A DNA stretch of 11,325 nt from Victivallales bacterium (GTDB taxonomy: Bacteria > Verrucomicrobiota > Lentisphaeria > Oligosphaerales > Oligosphaeraceae): NCBI GenBank assembly GCA_017963875.1, contig JAGCTA010000041.1:1-11325 (forward strand). Direction: 5' to 3'. A program made the position numbers and the translations under genes. The notes beneath the pieces were generated by a model, which was given only the letters and a program-made list of their open reading frames with translations, did no database searches and had not been told where the DNA came from. How positions within the stretch are numbered: position 1 is the first letter of the stretch; every line of letters starts with the position of its first letter. Shown here one piece after another: positions 1 to 7,700 of the stretch.

Positions 1-1
1 G

Positions 2-697
2 ATGAATCTTGTCGGTTCGCTATTGATTTCAGCGCTCATCGTGTTTCCCGCATTGGCAGCGATGCGCATTTGCAACAGTTTTCTAAACGTGACTATCTGG
101 GCCGCCATTCTTTCTGTTGGTTGTGCAGTAAGCGGAATGCTGGTCTCCATTGTGAGTGGCACGCCTGTCGGTTCAACCATTGTCACAGCAGACATTGTTG
201 TCTTTTTGATTTGTTCAATGGCAGGTATGCTTATCAGACGTTTTAGTGTACGAAAGACTGTACTTGCATTACTGTCTGTTTTGAGTTTGCTGAGAATCGG
301 TTGCGAATCTGAAAAAAGGTCAGAGCATCCTAAAGAGGAACAAAAACTGGCGAAAGAAGAATACAAAATCGATCTAGACTTGACACTATTCAACCCCCGC
401 ATGGTTTACATGCAAGTTTTCTACATGACAAAACAACCGCAAGCATACGCAGGTCAGACAATCCGCATGAAAGGCACATACGCAGTAATGATAAACCGAA
501 CGACACAAGAAAGACACACATATTGCAATGTCTCCGATTCCACGGGATGTTGCTCGGCAATGATTCGCTTTATTCTTTCCGAAAGACAAAACAAGCAATT
601 GCGTAATGGAGAAATAATCACAATCCGTGGAATATTCGAAATCATAGAAGAAAACGGTGAAGTAAACGGAATTCTTCAAAAAGCCGTTTTAGAATAA
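2..697 (+). CDS. Metal (Zn/Mn) ABC transporter permease, C-terminal part, fused to an OB-like domain; 5' end outside window
   Basis: Residues 1-80 match the end of the ABC-3 (ZnuB/MntB) permease family. Seen directly are the LVGSLLISALIVFPALAA helix, the GTPVGSTIV segment that corresponds to 'DTPAGPSVV' of ZnuB, and a last helix ending in LIRR. Such permeases have about 270 residues, so roughly 190 lie upstream and the Met at base 2 is probably internal. The frame continues without a stop into a hydrophobic stretch (84-97), a charged Lys/Glu linker (102-122) and a domain of about 105 residues containing MVYMQVFYM, YAGQTIRMKGTY, C175, the C183-C184 pair and a GEIITIRGIF strand. From memory this domain resembles small lipoproteins encoded beside zinc ABC transporters in Firmicutes, so zinc-linked binding or sensing on the outer face of the membrane is an inference. 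A lipobox-like LRIGC sits at 97-101, but Arg at -3 is not canonical and no ribosome site precedes Met73 or Met76, so I favour one fused polypeptide. The gene converges on tsf. Confidence 0.75.
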   Translation: MNLVGSLLISALIVFPALAAMRICNSFLNVTIWAAILSVGCAVSGMLVSIVSGTPVGSTIVTADIVVFLICSMAGMLIRRFSVRKTVLALLSVLSLLRIGCESEKRSEHPKEEQKLAKEEYKIDLDLTLFNPRMVYMQVFYMTKQPQAYAGQTIRMKGTYAVMINRTTQERHTYCNVSDSTGCCSAMIRFILSERQNKQLRNGEIITIRGIFEIIEENGEVNGILQKAVLE

Positions 698-747
698 TCT
701 TTCATATGCCCATCGTTCTAATACTTTGAAATTCCAACGAAAAGTCA

Positions 748-796
748 CAAATAAAATAATCCCCTGGAATAAGTTCGTGAACTCATTCAGGGGATT
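748..796 (-). terminator. Rho-independent terminator of the rpsB-tsf operon
   Basis: The arms AATCCCCTG (758-766) and CAGGGGATT (788-796) pair, and the stem continues inward through AGTTC/GAACT with a two-base tip and one bulge. Read on the minus strand, the stem is followed by a T-rich tract (748-757), as expected for intrinsic termination 27 nt past the tsf stop. On the plus strand no T-run follows, so it is a weaker candidate for ending the permease transcript. Confidence 0.8.
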
Positions 797-822
797 AACT
801 TCAACAGTGCTTAAAAGCCTGA

Positions 823-1653
823 TTACTTGACTTCTTCACCGACGGTCCAGCGGATGAAACGCTTGACAACCAGTTTAGGGGCGACCTTCGACAGCGTGGT
901 CTTCTCATCGTCAATCCAAGGCTGCTCAAGCAGACAAACTTGTGAATACCACTTGTTGATTTTGCCGTTCAAAATGCCCTGAAGCATCTTTTCTGGGTTC
1001 GGGACCTTCTTGATCTTTTCCTGAATATCAGGAAGAGCCATCGCGATTTCCTTCTCGTGCTCGATGATTTCCGCAGGAACATCCTTGGGTGCAATATAGG
1101 CTGGTGAATTCGCGGTGATGTGCATGCACAGATTGTCAAGCAATTCATCGTTGTATTCGCCTTCGACATCAACCAGCACGCCGTAGAATGGGCCGCCCTG
1201 GTGGTGCTTGTAGGAGCGGAAAGCACCATTCGTCGTCCAACGGACAGCACGGCGAATCTGCATGTTCTCGCCAAGTTTGCCAATCAATGCTTTGACAGCG
1301 TCGCCGCACTTTTCGTTCAAAGCGGCACTGATGTCGCCTTCCGCATCAATCTTTAGCGCAGTCTGCGCAATGTCGGCAGCCAATTTCTGGAAATCATCCG
1401 TGCGTGCGACGAAGTCGGTCTCGCAAAGGACTTCGACTGCAACGGCGACCTTGCCTTCGATGATGCTGACGAATAGACCGTCATTGGCAGCGCGGCCAGC
1501 CTTCTTGTCAGCCTTCGCGATACCGCTCTTGCGGAGGTTCTCCATTGCGGCTTCCATATCGCCATTGGCGGCGACAAGAGCCTTTTTGCAATCCATCAAG
1601 CCGACGCCAGTCTTCTGGCGGAGTTCATTAACCTGTGCTGCAGTAATAGCCAT
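823..1653 (-). CDS. tsf: Elongation factor Ts
   Basis: EF-Ts is the guanine-nucleotide exchange factor that regenerates EF-Tu-GTP in the cytoplasm. The 276 residues match the usual length (E. coli about 283). The N-terminal UBA-like module carries TGVGLMDCKKAL (residues 15-26). The core contains the EF-Tu-contacting TDFVAR motif (79-84), and the protein ends with a typical FIRWTVGEE strand. The start ATG is preceded on the minus strand by AGGA (1663-1666) with 9 nt spacing. It lies 99 nt downstream of rpsB, the classical bacterial order. The intergenic gap contains a strong hairpin without a U-tract, which may set the ratio of the two products. A terminator follows the gene. Confidence 0.97.
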   Translation of the reverse strand: MAITAAQVNELRQKTGVGLMDCKKALVAANGDMEAAMENLRKSGIAKADKKAGRAANDGLFVSIIEGKVAVAVEVLCETDFVARTDDFQKLAADIAQTALKIDAEGDISAALNEKCGDAVKALIGKLGENMQIRRAVRWTTNGAFRSYKHHQGGPFYGVLVDVEGEYNDELLDNLCMHITANSPAYIAPKDVPAEIIEHEKEIAMALPDIQEKIKKVPNPEKMLQGILNGKINKWYSQVCLLEQPWIDDEKTTLSKVAPKLVVKRFIRWTVGEEVK

Positions 1654-1692
1654 AGTATTTTATCCTAAATTTAAAAGTGAACAAGATTACTC

Positions 1693-1738
1693 GGCATTCC
1701 GTCCGTGTTTTCAATAATTGAAACTCAGGCGGAATGCC
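1693..1738 (-). promoter_or_regulatory. Long hairpin between rpsB and tsf
   Basis: Perfect 9-bp outer arms GGCATTCCG (1693-1701) and CGGAATGCC (1730-1738) enclose partly paired bases and a second perfect 6-bp stem TTTCAA/TTGAAA (1709-1714 and 1718-1723) with a 3-nt loop. No T-run follows on either strand, so it is not an ordinary terminator. It ends about 40 nt before the tsf start. An RNA-processing site, partial attenuator or translational control element is inferred. Confidence 0.65.
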
Positions 1739-1752
1739 ACGAAAAACGATTA

Positions 1753-2508
1753 TTATTCTTCAGCGGCGGGTGCTTCGTCCTTGTCAGCGGTTTCAGGCGC
1801 TGGCGCGCTGGCGCGCTTCTTTCCAAGGGTATTCAGACCGTCTTCAATAGAAGCGGCAAGCGTGTCCACCAGAACCTTGATGGAACGAAGTGCATCGTCA
1901 TTGCCAGGAATGACATAATCAACAGCATCTGGATTGCAGTTGGAATCGACAATCGCCACAACTGGAATACCAAGTTTGGACGCTTCGCGGACCGCAATGT
2001 GCTCGCGGGCGACATCGACGACCACAACGGCATCAGGCAGACGTTCCAAGTTGGCAATGCCGCCCAGTGCGCTCTGCAATTTCTCCAGTTCACGCTTCAG
2101 GCCAGCGACTTCCTTCTTCGGCAACTTGTCCAAAGAGCCATCGGCTTCCTGTGCCTGGATTTTCTTCATGTATTTGACACGTGAAAGCACGACCTTTTGG
2201 TTGGTCAGTGTGCCGCCCAGCCAACGATCGCACATATAAGGCATATTCAACCGTTCAGCGATTTCGCGAACGCATTCCTGCGCCTGGCGCTTAGCGCCGA
2301 CGAAGAGAATCTGGCCGCCATTTGCCACGGTATCGCGCAGGAAATTGCAAGCCTCAGCAAGTTGCTTCATGGTGATGGTCAAATCAAAAATGGTAATACC
2401 ATTGCGAGTGCCGTAGATGTACGGCTTCATCTTCGGGTTCCAGCGCTTTGTCTTGTGACCAAAATGCACACCAGCCTCGAGAAGATCCAGAATCGTCGTC
2501 TTTTCCAC
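1753..2508 (-). CDS. rpsB: 30S ribosomal protein S2
   Basis: S2 is a primary component of the small subunit, bound at the 30S head-body junction. The family signature LLEAGVHFGHKTKRWNPKM is at the N-terminus, followed by PYIYGTRNGITIFDL, FVGAKRQAQ and the DRWLGGTLTN block. I chose the GTG at 2506-2508: it gives 251 residues beginning M-EKTTILDLLEAG, as the family does, and AGGAAAGGA (2519-2527) lies 10 nt upstream. The frame stays open to a TTG at 2586 and includes an ATG at 2556, but those starts add residues foreign to S2 that overlap leader hairpins. The C-terminal tail (about 30 residues, rich in Ala, Pro, Asp and Glu) is a variable extension. The gene is probably cotranscribed with tsf. 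Confidence 0.95.
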   Translation of the reverse strand: MEKTTILDLLEAGVHFGHKTKRWNPKMKPYIYGTRNGITIFDLTITMKQLAEACNFLRDTVANGGQILFVGAKRQAQECVREIAERLNMPYMCDRWLGGTLTNQKVVLSRVKYMKKIQAQEADGSLDKLPKKEVAGLKRELEKLQSALGGIANLERLPDAVVVVDVAREHIAVREASKLGIPVVAIVDSNCNPDAVDYVIPGNDDALRSIKVLVDTLAASIEDGLNTLGKKRASAPAPETADKDEAPAAEE

Positions 2509-2725
2509 TTGTACTTTGTCCTTTCCTGCGTTTTGACTGACTTTTCCCGCTGCCATTCCAGCCCGTCTGAGACGGTGGTTTCCCAAAGCAGCATCGAAGC
2601 CAATCGATGTTTTGTTTGTTGTTTGTTAGAGGCGTTGCTGGGAACCGCAAGCACCTTTGAAAACCTCATCGCCGTTGAGGGATGATTTGAACATCCAAGA
2701 ACATTATCGATGAAGTTATGGGAAA
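2509..2725 (-). promoter_or_regulatory. Structured 5' leader of rpsB (candidate autoregulatory RNA)
   Basis: About 217 nt lie between the predicted rpsB transcript start and its GTG. In transcript order the minus strand can form: GGATG/CATCC (2692-2696 with 2680-2684, 7-nt loop); CCTCA/TGAGG (2676-2680 with 2664-2668, 7-nt loop); GGTGCTTGC/GCAACGCC (2647-2655 with 2631-2638, one bulge, 8-nt loop); an unstructured A/C-rich stretch (about 2610-2630); CATCGA/TCGATG (2604-2609 with 2592-2597, 6-nt loop); and CCGTC/GACGG (2571-2575 with 2563-2567, 3-nt loop). The ribosome site AGGAAAGGA (2519-2527) follows. Long leaders that bind S2 and repress rpsB-tsf are established in other bacteria. That this leader does so is inferred. 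Confidence 0.55.
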
Positions 2726-2731
2726 ATTCTT

Positions 2732-2760
2732 AATTTAGTTGATATTTTTAGATTTGCCAA
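2732..2760 (-). promoter_or_regulatory. Predicted sigma70-type promoter of rpsB-tsf
   Basis: On the minus strand TTGGCA (2755-2760, 5/6 match to TTGACA) and TAAATT (2732-2737, 4/6 match to TATAAT) are separated by exactly 17 nt in AT-rich DNA. Transcription would start near 2725 and give a leader of about 217 nt. No other comparable pair was seen upstream of rpsB. Confidence 0.45.
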
Positions 2761-2766
2761 TAAATT
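2739..2766 (+). promoter_or_regulatory. Predicted promoter of the plus-strand operon, overlapping the rpsB promoter
   Basis: TTGATA (2739-2744, 5/6) and TAAATT (2761-2766, 4/6) are spaced by 16 nt on the plus strand. A start near 2773 would give a leader of about 60 nt before the ATG at 2834. The site interleaves with the opposing rpsB promoter, so the two may compete. The region is AT-rich, so a chance match is possible. Confidence 0.3.
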
Positions 2767-2833
2767 TTAGGCGTATGACAACTTTTTCCTCTTTTTTCGG
2801 CATTTCATCTGCTATTTCAAGTTCAATCCTCCC

Positions 2834-3460
2834 ATGATTCCATTTGGCTTTTTCAGACTTAGTCCTTTCAGACTGTTTAAAATCTGTCTGCTCATCGCAG
2901 GAGTTTTCACCTGCTCGAACATCGGCAGCATTGCGCAGTTCATTCGTCAGCCGCAGACGACACAGCCTGTTCAAAAGACGAACTATGCCAATCCGCCGTC
3001 ATCCGCAATGCCGCAGACACAAGATGACAGTGCCGCAGTACAACAGCAAGATACTGCCCAGCAAGCATCTGGCAATCGTTCCTTTTCATTTGACACGGAA
3101 AAACTCAGCCTTTCCGAAAAGCCGTTTGACTTTCGACGGGACTGGTGGAAATACTCCCTCATGCTCATATCAGTCGCAATTTCAGGTTATTTTCTGACTC
3201 GTATTGGAACGGCGTTGCTTCGCCTGATGGCACTTGTTTTCTGCATTTTGTTCAGTGCAGCGTCCGCCTACCTGTTCGGGCCTTTGCTTGAACCGCTGAT
3301 CAGGGACAACTTTACCGCGCTTCCCGCAGACAAATGCCCGCCTATCGCCATTGCCTACTTTATCATTTTCCTTTGCGCTTACATCGTCGCCTATCTCATT
3401 GTACGACTGCTGCGCCGTCCTGTGGAGCCAGCGGGAAAGAAGAAGAACGGCAAAGGCTGA
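2834..3460 (+). CDS. Membrane protein of unknown function
   Basis: I do not recognise a family for these 208 residues. The N-terminus has a basic start and a hydrophobic helix (about 14-34), which could be a signal anchor. A Gln/Thr/Ser/Pro-rich, low-complexity linker (about 38-80) and a charged stretch with FDFRRDWWKY (98-107) follow. Three likely membrane helices come next (about 107-124, 128-150, 171-193), with a DKCPP turn before the last. The C-terminal tail is short and strongly basic, rich in Lys and Gly. The disordered linker should face the periplasm if the first helix is an anchor. No clear ribosome site precedes the ATG. The gene heads a same-strand run with the DUF362 and SNF2 genes (36-nt gap to the first), but nothing in the sequence ties it to their function. 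Confidence 0.7.
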   Translation: MIPFGFFRLSPFRLFKICLLIAGVFTCSNIGSIAQFIRQPQTTQPVQKTNYANPPSSAMPQTQDDSAAVQQQDTAQQASGNRSFSFDTEKLSLSEKPFDFRRDWWKYSLMLISVAISGYFLTRIGTALLRLMALVFCILFSAASAYLFGPLLEPLIRDNFTALPADKCPPIAIAYFIIFLCAYIVAYLIVRLLRRPVEPAGKKKNGKG

Positions 3461-3496
3461 CATTTTCCAGACACATCTTAATCAGAGTGAATCACC

Positions 3497-4711
3497 ATGT
3501 CAAAATCCATTGTCTCCCTCATCCCCTTGGCAAGTTATGATGACCAGACTGCTGTAGATGATGCAGTTCGCAGGGCGTTGGAGCCATTTGGCGGCATGGG
3601 GGCATTTCTCACGAAGGGGAAGCGAGTCCTGCTCAAGCCCAATCTCGTCGTTCCCGCCAAGACCGACCATGCGATCACCACCCATCCTGCCATTGTCCGC
3701 GCCGTCATTCGCCTGATTAACGAGTGCGGCGGGAGCATCGACATTGGAGACGGACCAGGCGTCTCAAACGCCACTGCCGTCTGCAAGGCATGTGGAATCA
3801 TGGATGTCGCGCAGGAAGAAAAAGCAACCGTCGTTGATTTCATCGAGACCGCCGAATATGAAAACATGGAGAACCGCGTCGCCAAGCACCTCTCATTGAC
3901 CGACCAGATAAAGGCGCACGATGTGCTCATAACGCTTCCGAAATTGAAGACGCATTGCCTTATGGCGATGACATGCGCACTGAAAAACCAATATGGGCTT
4001 ATCCCAGGAGTGGCAAAATCGCATCAGCATTTCCGTTTTCAGGACAGAGATGCCTTCGCGGATTTGATCATTGACATCAACAGGACTGCCCACCCCGCCC
4101 TGGCGATTGTCGATGCAGTCATCGGAATGGAAGGACCTGGGCCGAGCGGTGGCACGCCTCGTAAAATCGGGGTAATCATCGTCGGCACGGATCTGGCTGC
4201 CGTTGACACGGTTGCGGCGACATTGATCACGCTGCCCGTCGAGCAGTCACCGATTCTGATGGCAGCACGCCGTGCGCAATTTGGAGCCACACGGCTTGAA
4301 GACATCGACATCCGAGGCGCTTCCATTGATGATTTCATTGTCCACGACTATAAATTGGTAAAAGCACCGTCAAATATCATGCGGATATTGCCGTTGCCTC
4401 AATTCATGCTTCGCTGGCTACGCCACCAGATTATTCCAGTCCCTCAGATTGAATCGGCAAAATGCATCCGCTGCGGGCGTTGCCGAAAAGGCTGTCCAGC
4501 CCGACCAGAGCCAGCAATCAACCCATTCGCCACGCCACTTCCGACAGTCAATGAAAAGACATGCATCCGCTGCTACTGCTGCCATGAATTCTGCCCTGCA
4601 AAGGCGATAATGTTAAAACGGAGTTTTCTTGACAGGCATTTTCACATTCTCGCAATCACACGTGCGTTGCATTCTTTTTGTGGCAAATTCCTTGAAATCT
4701 TCAATAGATAA
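3497..4711 (+). CDS. DUF362 domain protein with two [4Fe-4S] ferredoxin motifs
   Basis: The 404 residues begin with a DUF362 domain (about 1-300). Its recognisable blocks are VLLKPNLV, TTHPAIVRAVI, a glycine-rich IDIGDGPG, LITLPKLKTHCLMAMTCALKN and a GTDLAAVDTVAATL segment. A ferredoxin-like unit follows with C323-C326-C329-C333 (CIRCGRCRKGCP) and C356-C359-C362-C366 (CIRCYCCHEFCP, extra Cys361). Both are complete CxxCxxCxxxC sets with a following Pro, enough for two [4Fe-4S] clusters. The tail after residue 375 is hydrophobic/basic and may lie on the membrane. DUF362 proteins are thought to act in electron transfer, but their substrate is generally unknown, so only a redox role can be inferred. 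The helicase gene starts 10 nt after its stop, suggesting cotranscription. Confidence 0.9.
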   Translation: MSKSIVSLIPLASYDDQTAVDDAVRRALEPFGGMGAFLTKGKRVLLKPNLVVPAKTDHAITTHPAIVRAVIRLINECGGSIDIGDGPGVSNATAVCKACGIMDVAQEEKATVVDFIETAEYENMENRVAKHLSLTDQIKAHDVLITLPKLKTHCLMAMTCALKNQYGLIPGVAKSHQHFRFQDRDAFADLIIDINRTAHPALAIVDAVIGMEGPGPSGGTPRKIGVIIVGTDLAAVDTVAATLITLPVEQSPILMAARRAQFGATRLEDIDIRGASIDDFIVHDYKLVKAPSNIMRILPLPQFMLRWLRHQIIPVPQIESAKCIRCGRCRKGCPARPEPAINPFATPLPTVNEKTCIRCYCCHEFCPAKAIMLKRSFLDRHFHILAITRALHSFCGKFLEIFNR

Positions 4712-4721
4712 TTGACTTTCA

Positions 4722-7700
4722 ATGCTCTCAGCCGCCGATATTCCACATCCATCCACACCACCCTCCTGGCTAGCGTCATGGCCAACTCAAAGCCAGTTGG
4801 AAGCGCAATTCCCATACGCCATTAGAAAAATGGCGATCCTTCTGACAACAAGTCTAAAGGAAGCCTCCGTTGAATGGGATGACACGACCATCCGTGCCAA
4901 GATGAACGGTCAAATGTGCACGTGGCGTTTTGATGGTGCCAAATGGGTGAAACGTTGCACCTGCCGTGCGCCTGAAACGCAGTGTCCGCATGTCTATATG
5001 ACGTGTCTGCTACTCCAGCGCATTTTCATTGAAGAGCATTGGATCACCTACAATAGATCTGACGTTCAGACAGCGTCGCTCCCCCAGCAGAAGACGCCGA
5101 ACCGCCCTTCCATGCCGCCTCGTCAGCAAGACCTGCCTGGATTAACGAACAACGGGCAACCTATGACGAGACAGCCCGCAGGCGCAGGATTCTTCCATGA
5201 AGACACAACCAATCAGGTGAAAAGGCACCAACTTGAAGTCGAAGCCGATTTCAAGCACGAGCCACCTAAGGTCACCATTCGTTTCTATGACAAGGAAAAC
5301 GATGAACGAGGCCTGATGTCCTTAGCGACCTTATACAATATCTCATTCAGAATCAGCCAGAAACACGCCGTCTTTTCCGATTGGTCTGACAGAGACCAGG
5401 CTTTTCTTGGGTGGCTTTTCCCTACAATTGCCAAAATCCCATGGCAGGCACGCACAATCAATGTCTTGAAAATTCCACGGGAAACATTTACACAATGGCA
5501 AGTACGATGGCAAAGCGACGCGTCGAGATTCATAGAGCGTGATTCACAGCAAGTCCTGCAATATAGCGAATTCAGCGTCCCGCAAGGCTTCAGCGTCGAA
5601 CTCATACCAGAAGGAGAGGTTGTCAAACTCCTTGCTAGTTTCATATTGCCTAACGGCGAAAAAGTCGCGGTCCATGATTTTTTCTCATATCTTGAGAAGT
5701 CACCTGAGCATAACAGGCTTGCCCATGAACTAAAGACGTATCATCCTCCAATCCCCTGGCCAGTTCTTGAACAGCATTTCAGGGAAAAGCCGCCCCGCAT
5801 GAAACGTGCACTGATTCCTGGACATTTGAGCGACCTGCTCAACGGCCACTTGGAAATCGTCCACGGGGACTGCGTCTCATTCAAGAATTTTACCACTGAC
5901 CACCTTGAACTCTATGCAGGCAGCGGCGATAACTATTTCTTCATCTCATTGCTTCAAGACGGCAGACCAATCAACCTGACTTCTCCGCCGACGGCAAAGG
6001 CGACCATTCATGACAACGGCTCCCACTTTACCATCGTCTTGCCTGACGCCAAGACAATCGCGCCGATTCAGCAGACACTCAGAGACCTCCCGTTCCCCGC
6101 CCAATGCCAGGAGACAAAAGCCATCATCCCTGCTAGCGATTCTGGCGCAAGGCTGCTGAAAAACGTATGGGCAAGCCTGCCTGGAGACATCAGACGCAAT
6201 TATTCGCCATCAGTGAAAGGCATCCTGGAAAACCGCCCTGCTCCCGTGAAAATCGTACCGTTGATTAGCATTCGGCAAGGTGGTCCCGTCTGCGAAATTG
6301 ACTTGGAATGGACTTGCGAAGGAACCAAACTGACACAGGGACAACTTGTTTCAATTTCCCGTAGCCAGCAAACTTCTTTCTTCCATTTGGACAGCGGCTC
6401 CTGGCTGGAACTTTCCCCCGAGGCAGCACGCGAGGCGCTTTTATACGTAAGTTCTTATAGTAAAAATGACTATGAAGATACAACCTTGACTCGCCGCGCC
6501 CCAGAGACCATTAGAAAACTCCAACAGCAGCTCCACGCCGAGTTTGATGACAATACCGCGAAATTCATGGAACGGCTAAGCAAAGAACCACCTATCGTGC
6601 TCCCGCAAGTTGATGAGACGCTTGCTAAAGTGCTTCGCCCCTACCAACGTGCAGGCGTGCTGTTTCTTCTTGACCGTTTATCATGCGGCGCAGGCGCCAT
6701 ACTCGCCGACGACATGGGCCTCGGCAAAACCGTCCAGGTTCTCGCCACACTTGACGCATGGCATCGCAAGGCTGCAAGCGAAGGCAAAAGTTTCCGTGCA
6801 CTCATCATCTCCCCCGCCTCCGTCATGCGGACTTGGCAACAACAGGCGCAGCAATTCTGCCCGTCATTGACGACCATGCTCATCCAGGGCTCCTCAACAC
6901 GGCGTCAGAAGATTATTGAGACATCCACCGCAGACATCCTCATCACCCATTACCAACTCGCCAGAGTCGACCACGAGTCTCTGTTGCAGGGCACATACGA
7001 TTTTCTTGTGCTTGACGAGGCGCAGGCAATCAAGAACCCCGAAGCGCAAGTCACAAACATCGTCTCCGCCATCAAAGCCGACCATGCCATCGCGATGACA
7101 GGCACGCCGCTGGAAAACTCCATCATCGACCTCTGGTCAATTATGAACTGCATCAACCGTGGTTTCCTCGGTGACAAGGATTCCTTCATTGCCTCGTATG
7201 GCAACCATCGCGGACTAAAGGCACTGAACAGGAAAATCAGCCCGCTGATTCTTCGCCGAACCAAACGAATGGTCATGACTGAACTGCCACCGAAAACAGA
7301 ACAGGTGGTCATGATGGAAATGCCTCCAGAACAGCGTCATATCTATGATCTTGTGCTATTTGAGGGCAAACAGGAACTCTACAAAAAAGGCGCAGGCGCA
7401 ATTCTCGGCCTTCTGACTCGCCTTCGTGAAATCTGCTGCCACCCTGCCCTCATCTCAAGTCACTACTCCCAAGCACCGTCATCAAAACTTGAACGACTTT
7501 TAGAGCAGTTACTTACGCTCCATGACAGTGGTCATTCGACCCTTGTCTTCTCGCAGTTCACATCCATGCTCGACATCATCGCTGAAAAACTCCATGAGCA
7601 GAACCTGCCGTTCCTCATGATTACTGGCGAGACACCGCTCCCAAAACGTCAGAAGTTCGTCGATGAGTTCCAGAACTCAGACACGCCATTGACATTCCTC

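Noticed and set aside
227..697. Separate lipoprotein gene starting at Met76 of the permease frame
   Set aside because: The lipobox has Arg at -3 and there is no ribosome site; the frame is continuous with the permease, so one fused product is simpler, though not proven.
1693..1738. Hairpin between rpsB and tsf as an intrinsic terminator
   Set aside because: No T-run follows the stem on either strand.
2509..2586. N-terminal extension of S2 from the TTG at 2586 or the ATG at 2556
   Set aside because: It adds up to 26 residues unlike any S2 N-terminus and overlaps leader hairpins, whereas the GTG at 2508 has a good ribosome site and gives the family start.
1262..2685. Long plus-strand frames (151, 159 and 162 residues) across tsf and rpsB
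   Set aside because: They are antisense to two highly conserved genes and have no motif of their own.
2735..2974. 79-residue charged minus-strand frame upstream of rpsB
   Set aside because: It overlaps both the membrane-protein gene and the predicted promoters, and shows no family signature.
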